DNA of 64,000 nucleotides, taken from positions 638,501 through 702,500 of the forward strand of contig NZ_CP070982.1 of assembly GCF_018417595.1 (NCBI RefSeq), read 5' to 3'. The notes beneath the pieces are model-generated. The model did no database searches, was not told where the DNA came from, and worked only from the letters and a program-made list of their open reading frames with translations. Source of the stretch: Pseudomonas entomophila (GTDB taxonomy: Bacteria > Pseudomonadota > Gammaproteobacteria > Pseudomonadales > Pseudomonadaceae). Below, piece after piece: positions 8,511-17,358 of this stretch (positions are counted from its first letter, which is position 1; each line of letters opens with the position of its first letter). Both the position numbers and the translations under genes were made by a program.

Positions 8511-8903
8511 TCTGTCCTCCGAGGGATGCATATCTGTCCCCCCAGTCGTCCCCCCACATTTACTTCGGATGGCGCAAAACAGAGTTGGACCCCATAAGAC
8601 GAATGATAGGCTGAGAGGCCCGTAGATCCTAGGGTCTGACGAAGTGGTTTGGACTGGTGGGGATTTCTTCGGACAAATAAAAAGCCGGCTTGTGGCCGGC
8701 TTCTCGGGGACGGTCTTGGCTCATTTTTGATGGGCCGCGATCGCCTTAAACGGTTGGCAACATGGCCTGAAAAAGATGGCGGACGGCTGTGTGAGGCGTC
8801 GCCAGGCCCTCTGGAATGCGGCTTGCACCATCAGGGGCGTGATGTGCGGCGTAGCATACTAGGGCTCGGGGTCCATGCCCAGCAAAAAATGGCGCGAAGT
8901 GTT
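8511..8903. other. Island border region without a clear gene
   Basis: No supported gene lies here. Two direct copies of GTCCCCCCA (8536-8544 and 8548-8556) stand just before the integrase and could be integrase arm sites or part of its control region. A hairpin terminator for leftward transcription is at 8681-8702. From about 8700 the base composition returns to that of the chromosome. The island's right attachment site should lie in this interval, but its core cannot be named without the other end. Confidence 0.45.
8681..8702 (-). terminator. Rho-independent terminator for leftward transcription
   Basis: AAGCCGGC at 8682-8689 pairs with GCCGGCTT at 8695-8702. On the minus strand the stem is followed by TTTTTATTTG. 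The nearest minus-strand gene upstream is the S24-like regulator ending at 8904, which it may serve. Confidence 0.7.
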
Positions 8904-9602
8904 TCAGCCTGGGCGGGCCGGGCGCAGGCACGACCACCAGAACACCCAGCCGAGGATCTCCAGGCGCTGTGCCCGACGTTGGTACGCGGTGTAGCGCTCG
9001 GTGGGGTGGTTGAGGCGGTCGTGGCTGTGCAGGCACAGGGTGCCATGGCGGCCGAGGGTGAGCTGGTGTACGCGCAGCTTGCCATTGTGCAGCAGTGCGT
9101 AGCACTCGCCCTCGACGACCCGGGTGAAGCTGCGGTCGACGGCCAGCAGCGCACCTTGTGGCAGGTAGGGCGCCATGTTGTTCGCTGGCATGCCAATACA
9201 GAACGCGTGTTGCGTGGCCACGCGGACGCAGTCAAGGGCCTCCCGGGGGATCGGTTGGTGCAGGTCCGGCGCGGCCTCCAGGCTTTCGTCACGCACGTGG
9301 TAAAGGGGCAGGGGGACGCTTTCGGTGGCCAGGGCCAGCAACGGTGCAGGCGGTGCCACGCGGGGCCTGGCCGGGCGGGGTGGGGTAAGGGGGCCCGGGT
9401 GTTTCGGGCCTTCGCCATTACGCAGCCAGCCGGGGTGCACGCAGAACAATCCGGCGATTTCCTCGACGCGCGCCTGGGGCACGCCACGCTTGAGCCAGTT
9501 GTTGACGTGCTGGGGGGTGACCTTGCGTTGGGCGGCAAAGTCCGAAGGGGTCAGGTTGCACTCCTGCAGGAGGGCTTTGAGGCGGTCGCCGGAAGTGTTC
9601 AT
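8904..9602 (-). CDS. XRE/S24-fold (CI/LexA-like) regulator with degenerate catalytic dyad
   Basis: The 232-residue protein has an N-terminal HTH (LTPSDFAAQRKVTPQHVNNWLKRG, residues 17-40), a proline-rich linker (about 68-90) and a C-terminal S24 peptidase fold. Where autocleaving repressors have GDSM with the nucleophilic serine, this protein has ANNM (N142). Where the lysine base is expected it has RVHQL (H179). It should therefore bind DNA but not cleave itself. It is a chromosomal rather than island gene by composition. The target is unknown; the ATG at 9602 has only a weak ribosome site. Confidence 0.8.
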   Translation of the reverse strand: MNTSGDRLKALLQECNLTPSDFAAQRKVTPQHVNNWLKRGVPQARVEEIAGLFCVHPGWLRNGEGPKHPGPLTPPRPARPRVAPPAPLLALATESVPLPLYHVRDESLEAAPDLHQPIPREALDCVRVATQHAFCIGMPANNMAPYLPQGALLAVDRSFTRVVEGECYALLHNGKLRVHQLTLGRHGTLCLHSHDRLNHPTERYTAYQRRAQRLEILGWVFWWSCLRPARPG

Positions 9603-9723
9603 GCGGGCGAGTCTATCGCCCTGATAAACGTGTGGGAATGAACCTGATGTCGAAGGGAGCTGTAGGGTAAATCGCGATTTGCAAGAGATTGCCTAGGACT
9701 TTGTAGGGCGATTCCTGCGCCCA

Positions 9724-9750
9724 CAAAAAAGCCCTGCCGAAGCAGGGCTT
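9724..9750 (-). terminator. Terminator of ppa
   Basis: GCCCTGC at 9731-9737 and GCAGGGC at 9742-9748 form a stem with a CGAA loop. On the minus strand it is followed by six T. It begins just after the ppa stop codon. Confidence 0.9.
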
Positions 9751-9762
9751 TGTCTGTCAGCT

Positions 9763-10290
9763 TCAGCCTTTGTAGGCAGCCACCGACTTGGTGATCGCAG
9801 CGCGGGCGGCGTCGGCGCCTTCCCAGCCTTCGATCTTGACCCACTTGCCCTTCTCGAGATCCTTGTAGTTCGCGAAGAAGTGCTCGATCTGCTGGATCAG
9901 CAGGGCCGGCAGGTCGGTGTATTCCTTCACGTCGACGTACAGCTGGCTCAGCTTGTCGTGAGGCACGGCGATGACCTTGGCGTCGCCGCCGCCATCGTCG
10001 GTCATGTTCAGCACGCCGACCGGACGGGCGCGGATCACCGAGCCTGGGGCTACCGGGTACGGGGTGACGACCAGCACGTCCAGGGGATCACCGTCGTCGG
10101 CCAGGGTGTTGGGGATGAAACCGTAGTTGGCCGGGTAGAACATCGGGGTGGCCATGAAGCGGTCGACGAACAGGGTGTCGCTGTCCTTGTCGATTTCGTA
10201 CTTGATCGGCGCGTGGTTGGCCGGGATCTCGATAGCGACGTAGATGTCGTTCGGCAGGTCTTTGCCGGCTGGAATCTTGCTGTAGCTCAT
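9763..10290 (-). CDS. ppa: Inorganic pyrophosphatase
   Basis: This 175-residue family I soluble pyrophosphatase hydrolyses PPi to two phosphates in the cytoplasm and so pulls biosynthetic reactions forward. The sequence shows the family signature [11 protein letters not shown] around residues 66-76 with the metal-binding aspartates, KYEIDKDSD near residue 30 and KVIAVPHDK further on. Length is normal for the bacterial hexameric enzyme. It is a single gene with its own terminator. A TATAAT -10 element on the minus strand (10330-10335) lies about 40 bases before the start. Confidence 0.97.
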
Positions 10291-10383
10291 TGGGCAATGC
10301 CCCCGTGTTTGATCAAAAAAGTGGCGGCGATTATAGGCACATTCCCACAGTGGGTGCCACGCCCGGCCGGATGTGCGGGGCGA

Positions 10384-11199
10384 TCAGGCGTGGTGCTCAC
10401 GGTAATGCGGGTGTTCGGCCTGCAACCGGGTAAGCCGGGCCAGTGGGTCCTGGCGGTAGAACAGCGCCAACTGCTGGTAGACCGCCGGAAAAGCCTGGTG
10501 CAGCAGATCAGGGGCGCTGAAGAAGTACTCGCTGGTCACGGCAAAGAACTCTGCGGGGTTTTCCGCGGCGTAAGGGTCGATGGCCGTTTCTGTGTCGGGG
10601 TCCTGATCGAGCTGGCGGTTCATGGCGTCATAGGCCTGCTGCATGGCCTGCGCCCAGTCTTCCACGCGCATGTCGTTGTGCAGTGGCGGCAGGCCGTTGG
10701 CATCGCCGTTGAGCATGTCGAGCTTGTGCGCCAGTTCGTGGATGACCAGGTTGTAGGCTTCCCAGCCCCCGCTGGCCAGTACCCCGGGCCAGGCCAGAAT
10801 CACCGGCCCCTGTTGCCAGGCCTCGCCGCTGTGCTCGGCGTCCCACACATGTTCCACGCCACTGGCGTCGCGATGGCGCTGTGGGCTGAGGAAGTCGTCC
10901 GGGTAGAGGATGATCTCGTGAAAGCCCTGGTACCAGTTCAGCTCACCCAGGTGCAGCAGCGGCAACTGGGCCTGGGCAGCGAGGAACAGGCGCTGCTCGT
11001 CGTCCAGTTCGACGCCGGGCAGGGGGGTCAGGTGCTTGTCGTGCAGGAACAGCACGCAGGCTTCACGCAGCCAGCGGTCTTCCTCGTCGCTGAGGCCATC
11101 GAGCAGTGGCAGGCGATCGCGGATCACCTGCCATAGCTGATTGTCGACCGGGTAGCGGGCCAGGGTGCGCCGCCGGCGCCAGGCGCTGAACGACCACAT
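10384..11199 (-). CDS. MtfA-like zinc-dependent peptidase (M90)
   Basis: This 271-residue cytoplasmic protein of the MtfA/DUF980 family carries the zincin motif HELAHKLD (HExxH) near residue 155, and the downstream AAENPAEFFAVTSEYFF segment supplies the third ligand. In enterobacteria MtfA binds the repressor Mlc and has weak peptidase activity; here a general cytosolic zinc peptidase is the safe call. It follows dedA by 7 bases on the same strand and is probably translated from the same message. Confidence 0.88.
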   Translation of the reverse strand: MWSFSAWRRRRTLARYPVDNQLWQVIRDRLPLLDGLSDEEDRWLREACVLFLHDKHLTPLPGVELDDEQRLFLAAQAQLPLLHLGELNWYQGFHEIILYPDDFLSPQRHRDASGVEHVWDAEHSGEAWQQGPVILAWPGVLASGGWEAYNLVIHELAHKLDMLNGDANGLPPLHNDMRVEDWAQAMQQAYDAMNRQLDQDPDTETAIDPYAAENPAEFFAVTSEYFFSAPDLLHQAFPAVYQQLALFYRQDPLARLTRLQAEHPHYREHHA

Positions 11200-11206
11200 G
11201 CCGCGG

Positions 11207-11854
11207 TCAGTGGGCCTTGGCCGCGCGGCTGAAGCGGCCGCGCAGCAGGCCGAGGATCATCGGCACCAGCGACAGGACGATGATGCCGACCACCATCAGC
11301 GACAGGTGCTGCTTGATGAATGGCACGTTGCCGAAGAAGTAGCCCAGCGTGACCAGGCCGCCGACCCACAGCAGCGAGCCGGCCACGCTGAAAGCCAGGA
11401 AGCGCGGGTAGTGCATGTGGGCGATGCCGGCGACGAACGGCGCGAAGGTGCGCAGGATGGGTAGGAAGCGCGCCAGGGTGACGGTCTTGCCGCCGTGGCG
11501 TGCGTAGAACTCGTGGGTGCGTTGCAGGTAGTCCTGGCGGAAGATCTTCGACTTGGGGTTGCGGAACAGGCGTTCGCCTGCGGTGCGCCCGATCACGTAG
11601 TTGGTGCTGTCGCCCAGAATGGCTGCCGCCATCAGCAGGCCGGCCAGCAGCACCGGGTCCATGCCGCCGCCTGCGGCCACGGCGCCGGCGATGAACAGCA
11701 GCGAGTCGCCGGGCAGGAAGGGCATCACCACCAGGCCGGTTTCGCAGAAGATCACGGTGAAGAGGATGGCGTAGATCCATGGACCGTAGTTGGTGACCAG
11801 CAGGTCGAGGTAGGCATCGAGATGCAGGATGAGGTCCAGCGGGTTGAAGTCCAT
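11207..11854 (-). CDS. DedA-family membrane protein
   Basis: From the ATG at 11854 the product is 215 residues, the usual size for DedA proteins. It contains the family motif with FLPGDSLLFIAGA and, later, GGKTVTLARFLPILRTFAPFVAG, plus several hydrophobic helices and a C-terminal pair. DedA proteins flip or move polyprenyl-phosphate or phospholipid carriers and support membrane energetics. Starts upstream of 11854 (to 11953) were rejected because the added residues are arginine- and serine-rich and unlike the family. It heads a two-gene unit with the MtfA-like peptidase. Confidence 0.92.
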   Translation of the reverse strand: MDFNPLDLILHLDAYLDLLVTNYGPWIYAILFTVIFCETGLVVMPFLPGDSLLFIAGAVAAGGGMDPVLLAGLLMAAAILGDSTNYVIGRTAGERLFRNPKSKIFRQDYLQRTHEFYARHGGKTVTLARFLPILRTFAPFVAGIAHMHYPRFLAFSVAGSLLWVGGLVTLGYFFGNVPFIKQHLSLMVVGIIVLSLVPMILGLLRGRFSRAAKAH

Positions 11855-12020
11855 GTACAGCACCTGTGTTCTTGACCCGCTTCTACGGGCGCGCGATGAC
11901 GGAAAGCGTTCTGGGTGTGGTGGTTTACCTGCGAAAGGTAACTTTTCACACATGACTGGAAGGGGATTATACGGCGAAGTCTCGCTTATGCCCGGAGAGT
12001 TTGTAGCGGGGGGTTACTGT

Positions 12021-12091
12021 GTAGGAGCGGCTTCAGCCGCGATGCAGGCAACGCGGTCTGTGTGGGTGATCGCGGCTGAAGCCGCTCCTAC
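12021..12091. repeat. REP inverted pair
   Basis: Two inverted GTAGGAGCGGCTTCAGCCGCGAT-type arms (12021-12045 and 12064-12091) flank a short loop between dedA and the GNAT gene. This is the Pseudomonas putida-group REP type. Confidence 0.92.
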
Positions 12092-12113
12092 GGGGCCGAT
12101 GTCCGGCAGGGTT

Positions 12114-12572
12114 TCAGTCCTGGCTGATCGGCAGGATGTAGCTGTCGAACTCGGTGTCCTTGCGAAAGCCCATGGATTCGTAAGTCTTCCTTGCCACCTC
12201 GTTGTCGCTGCTGGTGGACACGCGCATGCGCACGGCGTTGGTTTCCTTGGCCATTTTCTTGGCCTCGCGCATCAGGTTGTCCGCCACCAGCATGCGCCGC
12301 GAGTCCTCGGCCACGTAGATGTCGTTGAGGATCCACACGCGCTTGAGCGACAGCGACGAATAGCTTGGGTAGAGCTGGCAGAAGCCCAGCAGACGGTCGT
12401 CGGCTTCATCCGGCAGGGCCAGGTAGATGATCGATTCGCTGCGCATGAGGCGTTTTTGCAGGAACTTGCGCGAGCTGTCCGGGTAAGGCAGCTGCCCATA
12501 GAACTCACGGTACTTCACGAACAGCGGAGTGAGCAGGTCGAGGTGCTCGAGGGTTGCCTTGATGATGCGCAT
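12114..12572 (-). CDS. GNAT-family N-acetyltransferase
   Basis: This 152-residue acetyltransferase has the GNAT core: the acetyl-CoA pyrophosphate loop region VAEDSRRMLVADNLMREAKKMAKE at about 93-116, then RVSTSSDNEVARKTYESMGFRKDTEF near the C-terminus, which is typical of small-molecule or protein acetyltransferases. The substrate cannot be told from sequence. It is a single gene on the minus strand, bounded on its 3' side by a REP pair. Confidence 0.88.
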   Translation of the reverse strand: MRIIKATLEHLDLLTPLFVKYREFYGQLPYPDSSRKFLQKRLMRSESIIYLALPDEADDRLLGFCQLYPSYSSLSLKRVWILNDIYVAEDSRRMLVADNLMREAKKMAKETNAVRMRVSTSSDNEVARKTYESMGFRKDTEFDSYILPISQD

Positions 12573-12602
12573 GTGCGGGCCTCTGAGTCCATGTGGGGGT
12601 AC

Positions 12603-12664
12603 GGCGGATTGCCAGCTGCGTCAGTACGCATGCTGCCTAATGCAGGGTAGAAGCGCAATCCGCC
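12603..12664. repeat. Long-range inverted repeat after eutC
   Basis: GGCGGATTG at 12603-12611 is inverted as CAATCCGCC at 12656-12664, with a GCATG-rich middle. It lies just past the eutC stop codon. No T-run follows, so an ordinary terminator is not supported; it may be a different repeat family or a processing hairpin. Confidence 0.5.
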
Positions 12665-12680
12665 TTCCATGACATGTTTC

Positions 12681-13499
12681 TTACCCTTCTCCGAGTAGGA
12701 AATTTCCGCTTTTGGTGCCGGCGTTATCGCTGTCGATACTATGGACCTCCGCTTCGTCCTTGAGGTTCACCCCCGAAAGCTGGCGTCGACAGGCTTCACG
12801 CATCAAGTACAGCAGGCGATGGGCGGCCATGCCATAGCTCAGGCCTTCCAGGCGCACGTTGGAGATGCAGTTGCGGTAGGCGTCGGTAAGGCCAACCTTG
12901 GGCGCGTAGGTGAAGTACAGCCCGAGGCTGTCGGGCGAGCTCAGGCCCGGACGTTCGCCGATCAGCATCACGGTCATGCGCGCGCCCAGCAGTTCGCCCA
13001 CTTCGTCGGCCACCGCCACGCGGCCCTGTTCCACCAGCACCACCGGGGCGCTGCGCCAGCCGTCGGCGGCGGCTTGCTCCTCGAAGCGGCTCAGGAAGGG
13101 GAGCGTGTGGCGGTGCACGGCCAGGGCGGAGAGCCCGTCGGCGACGACGATGGCCAGGTCTACTCCGCCCGGGTTGGCCTGGGCATGTTCGCGCAGGCGC
13201 TGGGCGGAGTCCTCGTGCAGGCGCCGCCCCAGGTCGGGGCGTTGCAGGTACTGGTGGCGGTCAGTGGCGGCACTGTGCAGCAGCAGGCTGTCGCGGCCCC
13301 GCGCGCTAAGCTGCTGGCGCAGGCCGGCGTGGTCGAAGGGCAGGTGCACGGCGTCGCGGGCCTGGGCGTGGGCGTATTGGAAGTCCAGCTGGGCGCCGGT
13401 GGGCAGGCTGATACCAGTGCGCCCCAGGGCGATGCGCGCGGGGGTGAGGTTGCGCAGCGCCAGCCAGGGGTTGTCCGGGGTGGGAGTATGTCGATCCAT
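12681..13499 (-). CDS. eutC: Ethanolamine ammonia-lyase small subunit
   Basis: The 272-residue EutC subunit joins EutB to form adenosylcobalamin-dependent ethanolamine ammonia-lyase, which turns ethanolamine into acetaldehyde and ammonia. Family segments are present: [17 protein letters not shown] near residue 18, [15 protein letters not shown] in the middle, and [24 protein letters not shown] toward the end. The start is the ATG at 13499, only 8 bases after the eutB stop codon, consistent with translational coupling. A longer frame to 14234 overlaps eutB and is a shadow. Confidence 0.96.
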   Translation of the reverse strand: MDRHTPTPDNPWLALRNLTPARIALGRTGISLPTGAQLDFQYAHAQARDAVHLPFDHAGLRQQLSARGRDSLLLHSAATDRHQYLQRPDLGRRLHEDSAQRLREHAQANPGGVDLAIVVADGLSALAVHRHTLPFLSRFEEQAAADGWRSAPVVLVEQGRVAVADEVGELLGARMTVMLIGERPGLSSPDSLGLYFTYAPKVGLTDAYRNCISNVRLEGLSYGMAAHRLLYLMREACRRQLSGVNLKDEAEVHSIDSDNAGTKSGNFLLGEG

Positions 13500-13507
13500 G
13501 GTCACCT

Positions 13508-14902
13508 CTAGGCCAGGTGCGCCAGTGCATGGCGGAAGGCCGGTGGCAGGTTGTCGCCGAAGCGCACGCGGCCATCGGCCTGGGTGAAGATGCCAGTACG
13601 CTCCAGCCAGGCCTCGAATTCCGGTCCGGGCTTCAGGCCCAGGGTCTGGCGGGCGTAGAGCGCGTCGTGGAACGAGGTGGTCTGGTAGTTGAGCATGATG
13701 TCGTCGGAGCCGGGGATGCCCATGATGAAGTTGATCCCGGCCACGCCCAGCAGGGTGAGCAGGGTGTCCATGTCGTCCTGGTCGGCTTCGGCGTGGTTGG
13801 TGTAGCAGATGTCGCAGCCCATCGGTACGCCCAGCAGTTTGCCGCAGAAGTGGTCTTCGAGGCCGGCGCGGATGATCTGCTTGCCGTTGTACAGGTATTC
13901 CGGGCCAATGAAGCCGACCACGGTGTTGACCAGGAATGGCTTGAAGTGGCGGGCCACGGCGTAGGCGCGGGTCTCGCAGGTCTGCTGGTCGACGCCATGA
14001 TGGGCGTTGGCCGACAGGGCGCTGCCCTGACCGGTCTCGAAGTACATCAGGTTCTGCCCGACCGTGCCGCGCTTGAGCGACAGGCCGGCCTCGTAGCCTT
14101 CGCGCAGCACGTTGAGGTTGATACCGAAGCTGGCGTTGGCCGCCTCGGTGCCGGCGATGGACTGGAACACCAGGTCCAGCGGCACGCCGCGGTTGATCGC
14201 CTCGATCGAGGTGGTGACGTGGGTGAGCACGCAAGCCTGGGTGGGGATGTCGTAGCGCTGGATGATGGCGTCGAGCATTTCCAGCAGGGCGCAGATCGAG
14301 GCAATGCTGTCGGTGGCCGGGTTGATGCCGATCATGGCGTCGCCGTTGCCGTAGAGCAGGCCGTCGAGGATGCTGGCGGCGATGCCGGCCGGTTCGTCGG
14401 TGGGGTGGTTGGGTTGCAGCCGTGTGGACAGCCGGCCGCGCAGGCCCATGGTGCCGCGGAACTTCGTGACCACGCGGATCTTCTGCGCCACCAGCACCAG
14501 GTCCTGCACGCGCATGATCTTCGACACCGCCGCCGCCATTTCCGGCGTCAGGCCGGGGGCCAGGGCGCGCAGGCTGTGTTCGTCGGCCTGCTCGCCCAGC
14601 AGCCAGTCGCGCAGGCCGCCGACGGTCAGGTGGCTGACCGGGGCGAAGGCCTGTTTGTCGTGGGTGTCGATGATCAGCCGGGTGACTTCATCTTGCTCAT
14701 AGGGGATCAGCGCTTCGTTGAGGAAGTGCGTCAGCGGGATATCGGCCAGGGCCATCTGCGCCGCGACCCGCTCACCATCGTTGCTGGCGGCGACGCCCGC
14801 CAGGTAGTCGCCCGAGCGCGCCGGGCTGGCCTTGGCCATCACCTCTTTGAGGCTGTCGAAACGGTAGATCTGGTGACCGACCGTGTGCACGAAACTTGCC
14901 AT
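13508..14902 (-). CDS. eutB: Ethanolamine ammonia-lyase large subunit
   Basis: This 464-residue catalytic subunit carries the substrate- and cobalamin-binding barrel. Recognisable stretches include [36 protein letters not shown] and [25 protein letters not shown]. The ATG at 14902 is preceded by GGAG at seven bases; the 49 extra residues available upstream are out of character. It lies between eat and eutC in one minus-strand operon. No microcompartment shell genes are nearby, as usual in pseudomonads, where acetaldehyde is handled by a soluble dehydrogenase. Confidence 0.97.
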   Translation of the reverse strand: MASFVHTVGHQIYRFDSLKEVMAKASPARSGDYLAGVAASNDGERVAAQMALADIPLTHFLNEALIPYEQDEVTRLIIDTHDKQAFAPVSHLTVGGLRDWLLGEQADEHSLRALAPGLTPEMAAAVSKIMRVQDLVLVAQKIRVVTKFRGTMGLRGRLSTRLQPNHPTDEPAGIAASILDGLLYGNGDAMIGINPATDSIASICALLEMLDAIIQRYDIPTQACVLTHVTTSIEAINRGVPLDLVFQSIAGTEAANASFGINLNVLREGYEAGLSLKRGTVGQNLMYFETGQGSALSANAHHGVDQQTCETRAYAVARHFKPFLVNTVVGFIGPEYLYNGKQIIRAGLEDHFCGKLLGVPMGCDICYTNHAEADQDDMDTLLTLLGVAGINFIMGIPGSDDIMLNYQTTSFHDALYARQTLGLKPGPEFEAWLERTGIFTQADGRVRFGDNLPPAFRHALAHLA

Positions 14903-14951
14903 ACAGAATCTCCAGGGCGCCGCAGGGCTGGCCTGCGGCGTGGGTCGGCGC

Positions 14952-16400
14952 TCAGTGCAGGGCCTCTTCGGCCTGCTGGATCGCGGCGAATTCCTCTTCG
15001 GGCGTGCCGGCCACCAGGTGATGGCGGCTGTAGAAAGCAAAGTAGGCAATCAATACGGCATAGATCAAGGCGGCGCCGATCACCACCCGCGGATCGACCA
15101 GGAAGCCGGCGACCACGGCGATGCAGGCCAGCACCAGGGCCACGCCCGAGGTGAAGATGCCACCTGGGGTGCGGTACGGGCGCTCCATTTTCGGCCGGCG
15201 GATGCGCAGGGTGATGTGCGCGGCCATCATCAGCACATAGGACAGCGTGGCACCGAACACCGCCACCAGGATCAGCAGGTCGCCCTGGCCGGTCAGCGAC
15301 AAGGCGAAGCCGATGATCCCGGGGATCACCAGGGCCAGCACCGGTGCCTTGCTCTTGTTGGTTTCCGACAGCTTGCGCGGCAGGTAGCCAGCACGGGAAA
15401 GGGCGAAGATCTGCCGCGAATAGGCGTAGATGATCGAGAAGAAGCTGGCGATCAGGCCGGCCAGGCCGACCAGGTTGACGAAGCCGCCCATCCAGGTGGA
15501 GCCGCCGTAGGCTTTGGACAGCGCCTCGACCAGCGGGTTGCCGGAAGCCTTGAGCGCGTCGGCACCGGCGCCGCCAGGGCCGACCACCAGGATCAGCAGG
15601 GCGAAGGCGAGCAGCACCAGCATGGCGCCGATCAGGCCGCGGGGCAGGTCGCGCTTGGGGTTCTTGGTTTCTTCGGCGGCCAGTGGCACGCCTTCGACGG
15701 CGAGGAAGAACCAGATCGCGTAGGGGATCGCCGCCCACACGCCGACATAGCCGAACGGCAGGAAGCTGCTTGCACCAACGGCGTCGGTCTTGGCGATGTC
15801 GAACAGGTTGGCTGCATCGAAATGGGGCACCATGCCGATCAGGAATACGGCCAGGGCAATGGCGGCGATGGCCGTGATGATGAACATCAGTTTCAGCGCC
15901 TCGCCCACCCCGAAGATGTGGATGCCGATGAACACGATGTAGAACGCCAGGTAGATCATCCAGCCGCCGATGCCGAACAGTGACTGGCAGTAGGCGCCGA
16001 TGAACACGGCAATGGCTGCGGGGGCAATGGCGTACTCGATGAGGATCGCCGTGCCGGTGAGGAAGCCGCCCCAGGGGCCGAAGGCGCTGCGGGCGAAACC
16101 GTAGCCGCCGCCGGCGGTGGGGATCATCGACGACAGCTCGGCCAGGGAGAAGCACATGCACAGGTACATGGTGGCCATCAGCAGGGTGGCGAGGAACATG
16201 CCGCCCCAGCCGCCCTGGGCCAGGCCGAAGTTCCAGCCGGCGTAGTCGCCGGAGATCACGTAGGCCACGCCCAGGCCCACCAGCAGGACCCAGCCGGCGG
16301 CGCCTTTCTTCAGTTCACGTTGCTGGAAATAGTCCGAGCCGACTTTTTCGAAGTCGACGGAAGAGCTCGCCGGCGCGCCGGCGGAGTGATCGCTTGGCAT
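14952..16400 (-). CDS. eat: Ethanolamine permease (APC family)
   Basis: The 482-residue transporter has about twelve hydrophobic helices and the APC-type first-helix signature (GVAYVISGDYAGWNFGLAQGG). It matches Eat, which brings ethanolamine into the cell for the EutBC lyase. The ATG at 16400 follows AGGTGA; a GTG at 16409 is in frame but overlaps that site. It is first in the eat-eutB-eutC operon, 49 bases before eutB. A -24/-12 promoter lies about 42 bases upstream and an IS element begins 39 bases beyond that. Confidence 0.95.
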   Translation of the reverse strand: MPSDHSAGAPASSSVDFEKVGSDYFQQRELKKGAAGWVLLVGLGVAYVISGDYAGWNFGLAQGGWGGMFLATLLMATMYLCMCFSLAELSSMIPTAGGGYGFARSAFGPWGGFLTGTAILIEYAIAPAAIAVFIGAYCQSLFGIGGWMIYLAFYIVFIGIHIFGVGEALKLMFIITAIAAIALAVFLIGMVPHFDAANLFDIAKTDAVGASSFLPFGYVGVWAAIPYAIWFFLAVEGVPLAAEETKNPKRDLPRGLIGAMLVLLAFALLILVVGPGGAGADALKASGNPLVEALSKAYGGSTWMGGFVNLVGLAGLIASFFSIIYAYSRQIFALSRAGYLPRKLSETNKSKAPVLALVIPGIIGFALSLTGQGDLLILVAVFGATLSYVLMMAAHITLRIRRPKMERPYRTPGGIFTSGVALVLACIAVVAGFLVDPRVVIGAALIYAVLIAYFAFYSRHHLVAGTPEEEFAAIQQAEEALH

Positions 16401-16441
16401 GGTGTTCACCTGTTCTTTTCGTTTTTGAGTGGTGAAAGTTT

Positions 16442-16457
16442 TGCAGGATGCGGGCCA
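16442..16457 (-). promoter_or_regulatory. Sigma-54 (-24/-12) promoter of eat-eutBC
   Basis: Read on the minus strand the site is TGGCCCGCATCCTGCA. GG and GC are separated by exactly 10 bases, and it differs from the TGGCACG-N4-TTGCA consensus at two bases. Transcription would start about 30 bases before the eat ATG. Together with the matching exaC site it points to EatR/RpoN control. Confidence 0.75.
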
Positions 16458-16468
16458 GGGGGGAGCGG

Positions 16469-16491
16469 TTCGCCAGCAAGCTGGCTCCTAC
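16469..16491. repeat. Left half of a REP pair split by the IS element
   Basis: The arm TTCGCCAGCAAGCTGGCTCC-TAC is the exact inverse of the sequence at 17927-17949. The pair would be about 12 bases apart without the IS. Confidence 0.9.
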
Positions 16492-16522
16492 GGGGTGGAC
16501 TGCCCCCAAAAACTTGGACAGA

Positions 16523-17329
16523 TCAGCTAGCAGCCTGGGCCCTGTACTCAACAGGGCTTAGGCCGTCCAGCTTCAGTCTGATACGGTCGTGGTTGTAGTA
16601 GCGGATGTATTCGTCCAGGCCTGCTTTCAATTCTTCCACGCTTTCGAACCGCTTCAGATAGAAAAACTCTGACTTGAGCGTGCCGAAAAAGCTTTCCATT
16701 GCCGCGTTGTCCAGGCAATTGCCTTTACGCGACATGCTCTGCTTCACACCGTGACGCTTAAGCGTGTCGCGGTATTGAGCCTGCTGGTAGTGCCACCCTT
16801 GATCAGAGTGGATTACCAGCTTTGGCTCATCGCCCAAACAGCCCAGCGCCTTATCCAGCATGCTTCCAACCAAGCTGTAGCTGGGGCGGCTGGCCGTCTC
16901 GTAGGCCACAATCTCGCCGTTGTATAGATCCATCACTGGCGAGAGGTAGAACTTCTGCTGGGCCACTTTGAACTCGGTCACGTCAGTCACCCACTTCTGA
17001 TTCGGGCGCTGGGCGATAAAATTTCGCTCCAACAGGTTCGCCGCGATCTTGCCGACAATTCCGCGGTACGACCGATATTTCTTGCGGCGCACAACCGATT
17101 GCAGCCCCATTCCAGCCATCAGTCGCTCCACGACCTTCTTGTTGACCACTGTCCCTTGGCGCCTGATCGAAAGCGCAACACGGCGGTAGCCATACAGCCC
17201 CTTTTCCTCGTGATAGACGCGCTGAACCAACTCTTTGAGCGCAGCATCCTTGTCCGGCTTTTGCTGGATTTTCACTTGGTAGTAGAAGGTGCTGCGAGCC
17301 AACTCAACCAGCGCCAGGAGGCACGCCAA
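16523..17329 (-). CDS. IS3-family transposase OrfB (catalytic part)
   Basis: This 268-residue integrase-core protein has the DDE triad in WVTDVTEF, VIHSDQGWHY and NAAMESFFGTLKSE, with the preceding HTH_21-like region (YGYRRVALSIRRQG). The frame is open upstream to about 17370, where it overlaps orfA; that extension reads as DEKALIVAKLKDRFPLACLL, typical of the OrfB entry. Production as an OrfAB fusion by -1 frameshifting on the A-run at 17366-17370 is therefore expected, rather than from the TTG at 17329. Confidence 0.93.
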   Translation of the reverse strand: MACLLALVELARSTFYYQVKIQQKPDKDAALKELVQRVYHEEKGLYGYRRVALSIRRQGTVVNKKVVERLMAGMGLQSVVRRKKYRSYRGIVGKIAANLLERNFIAQRPNQKWVTDVTEFKVAQQKFYLSPVMDLYNGEIVAYETASRPSYSLVGSMLDKALGCLGDEPKLVIHSDQGWHYQQAQYRDTLKRHGVKQSMSRKGNCLDNAAMESFFGTLKSEFFYLKRFESVEELKAGLDEYIRYYNHDRIRLKLDGLSPVEYRAQAAS

Positions 17330-17358
17330 GGGGAATCGATCCTTGAGCTTGGCGACGA

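Larger units (their letters stand above)
1..8560. mobile_element. Integrated satellite-like genomic island (left end outside window)
   Basis: This stretch is clearly richer in A and T than everything to its right and has different codon use. Its genes are a truncated XRE regulator, a zinc-ribbon membrane protein, a large ATPase-nuclease, AlpA, a YagK/YfjJ HUH protein and an integrase at the right edge. AlpA, YfjJ and a P4-type integrase also occur together in cryptic prophages such as CP4-57 of E. coli, so a satellite or phage-remnant island carrying cargo is inferred. No capsid, tail or conjugation genes are visible. The left boundary is beyond base 1. The right boundary is placed only approximately, just past the integrase; no att repeat can be identified from one side alone. 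Confidence 0.8.

Noticed and set aside
8511..8903. tRNA or tmRNA 3' end as integration target
   Set aside because: No T-arm with TTCGAAT-type loop or CCA-ended acceptor stem could be found in either strand.
8649..9641. 330-residue plus-strand open frame
   Set aside because: Glycine- and histidine-rich antisense frame of the S24-like regulator in GC-rich DNA; no domain and no ribosome site.
13517..15154. 545-residue plus-strand open frame
   Set aside because: Antisense of eutB and part of eat; composition of a shadow frame (GVGADGL-type repeats).
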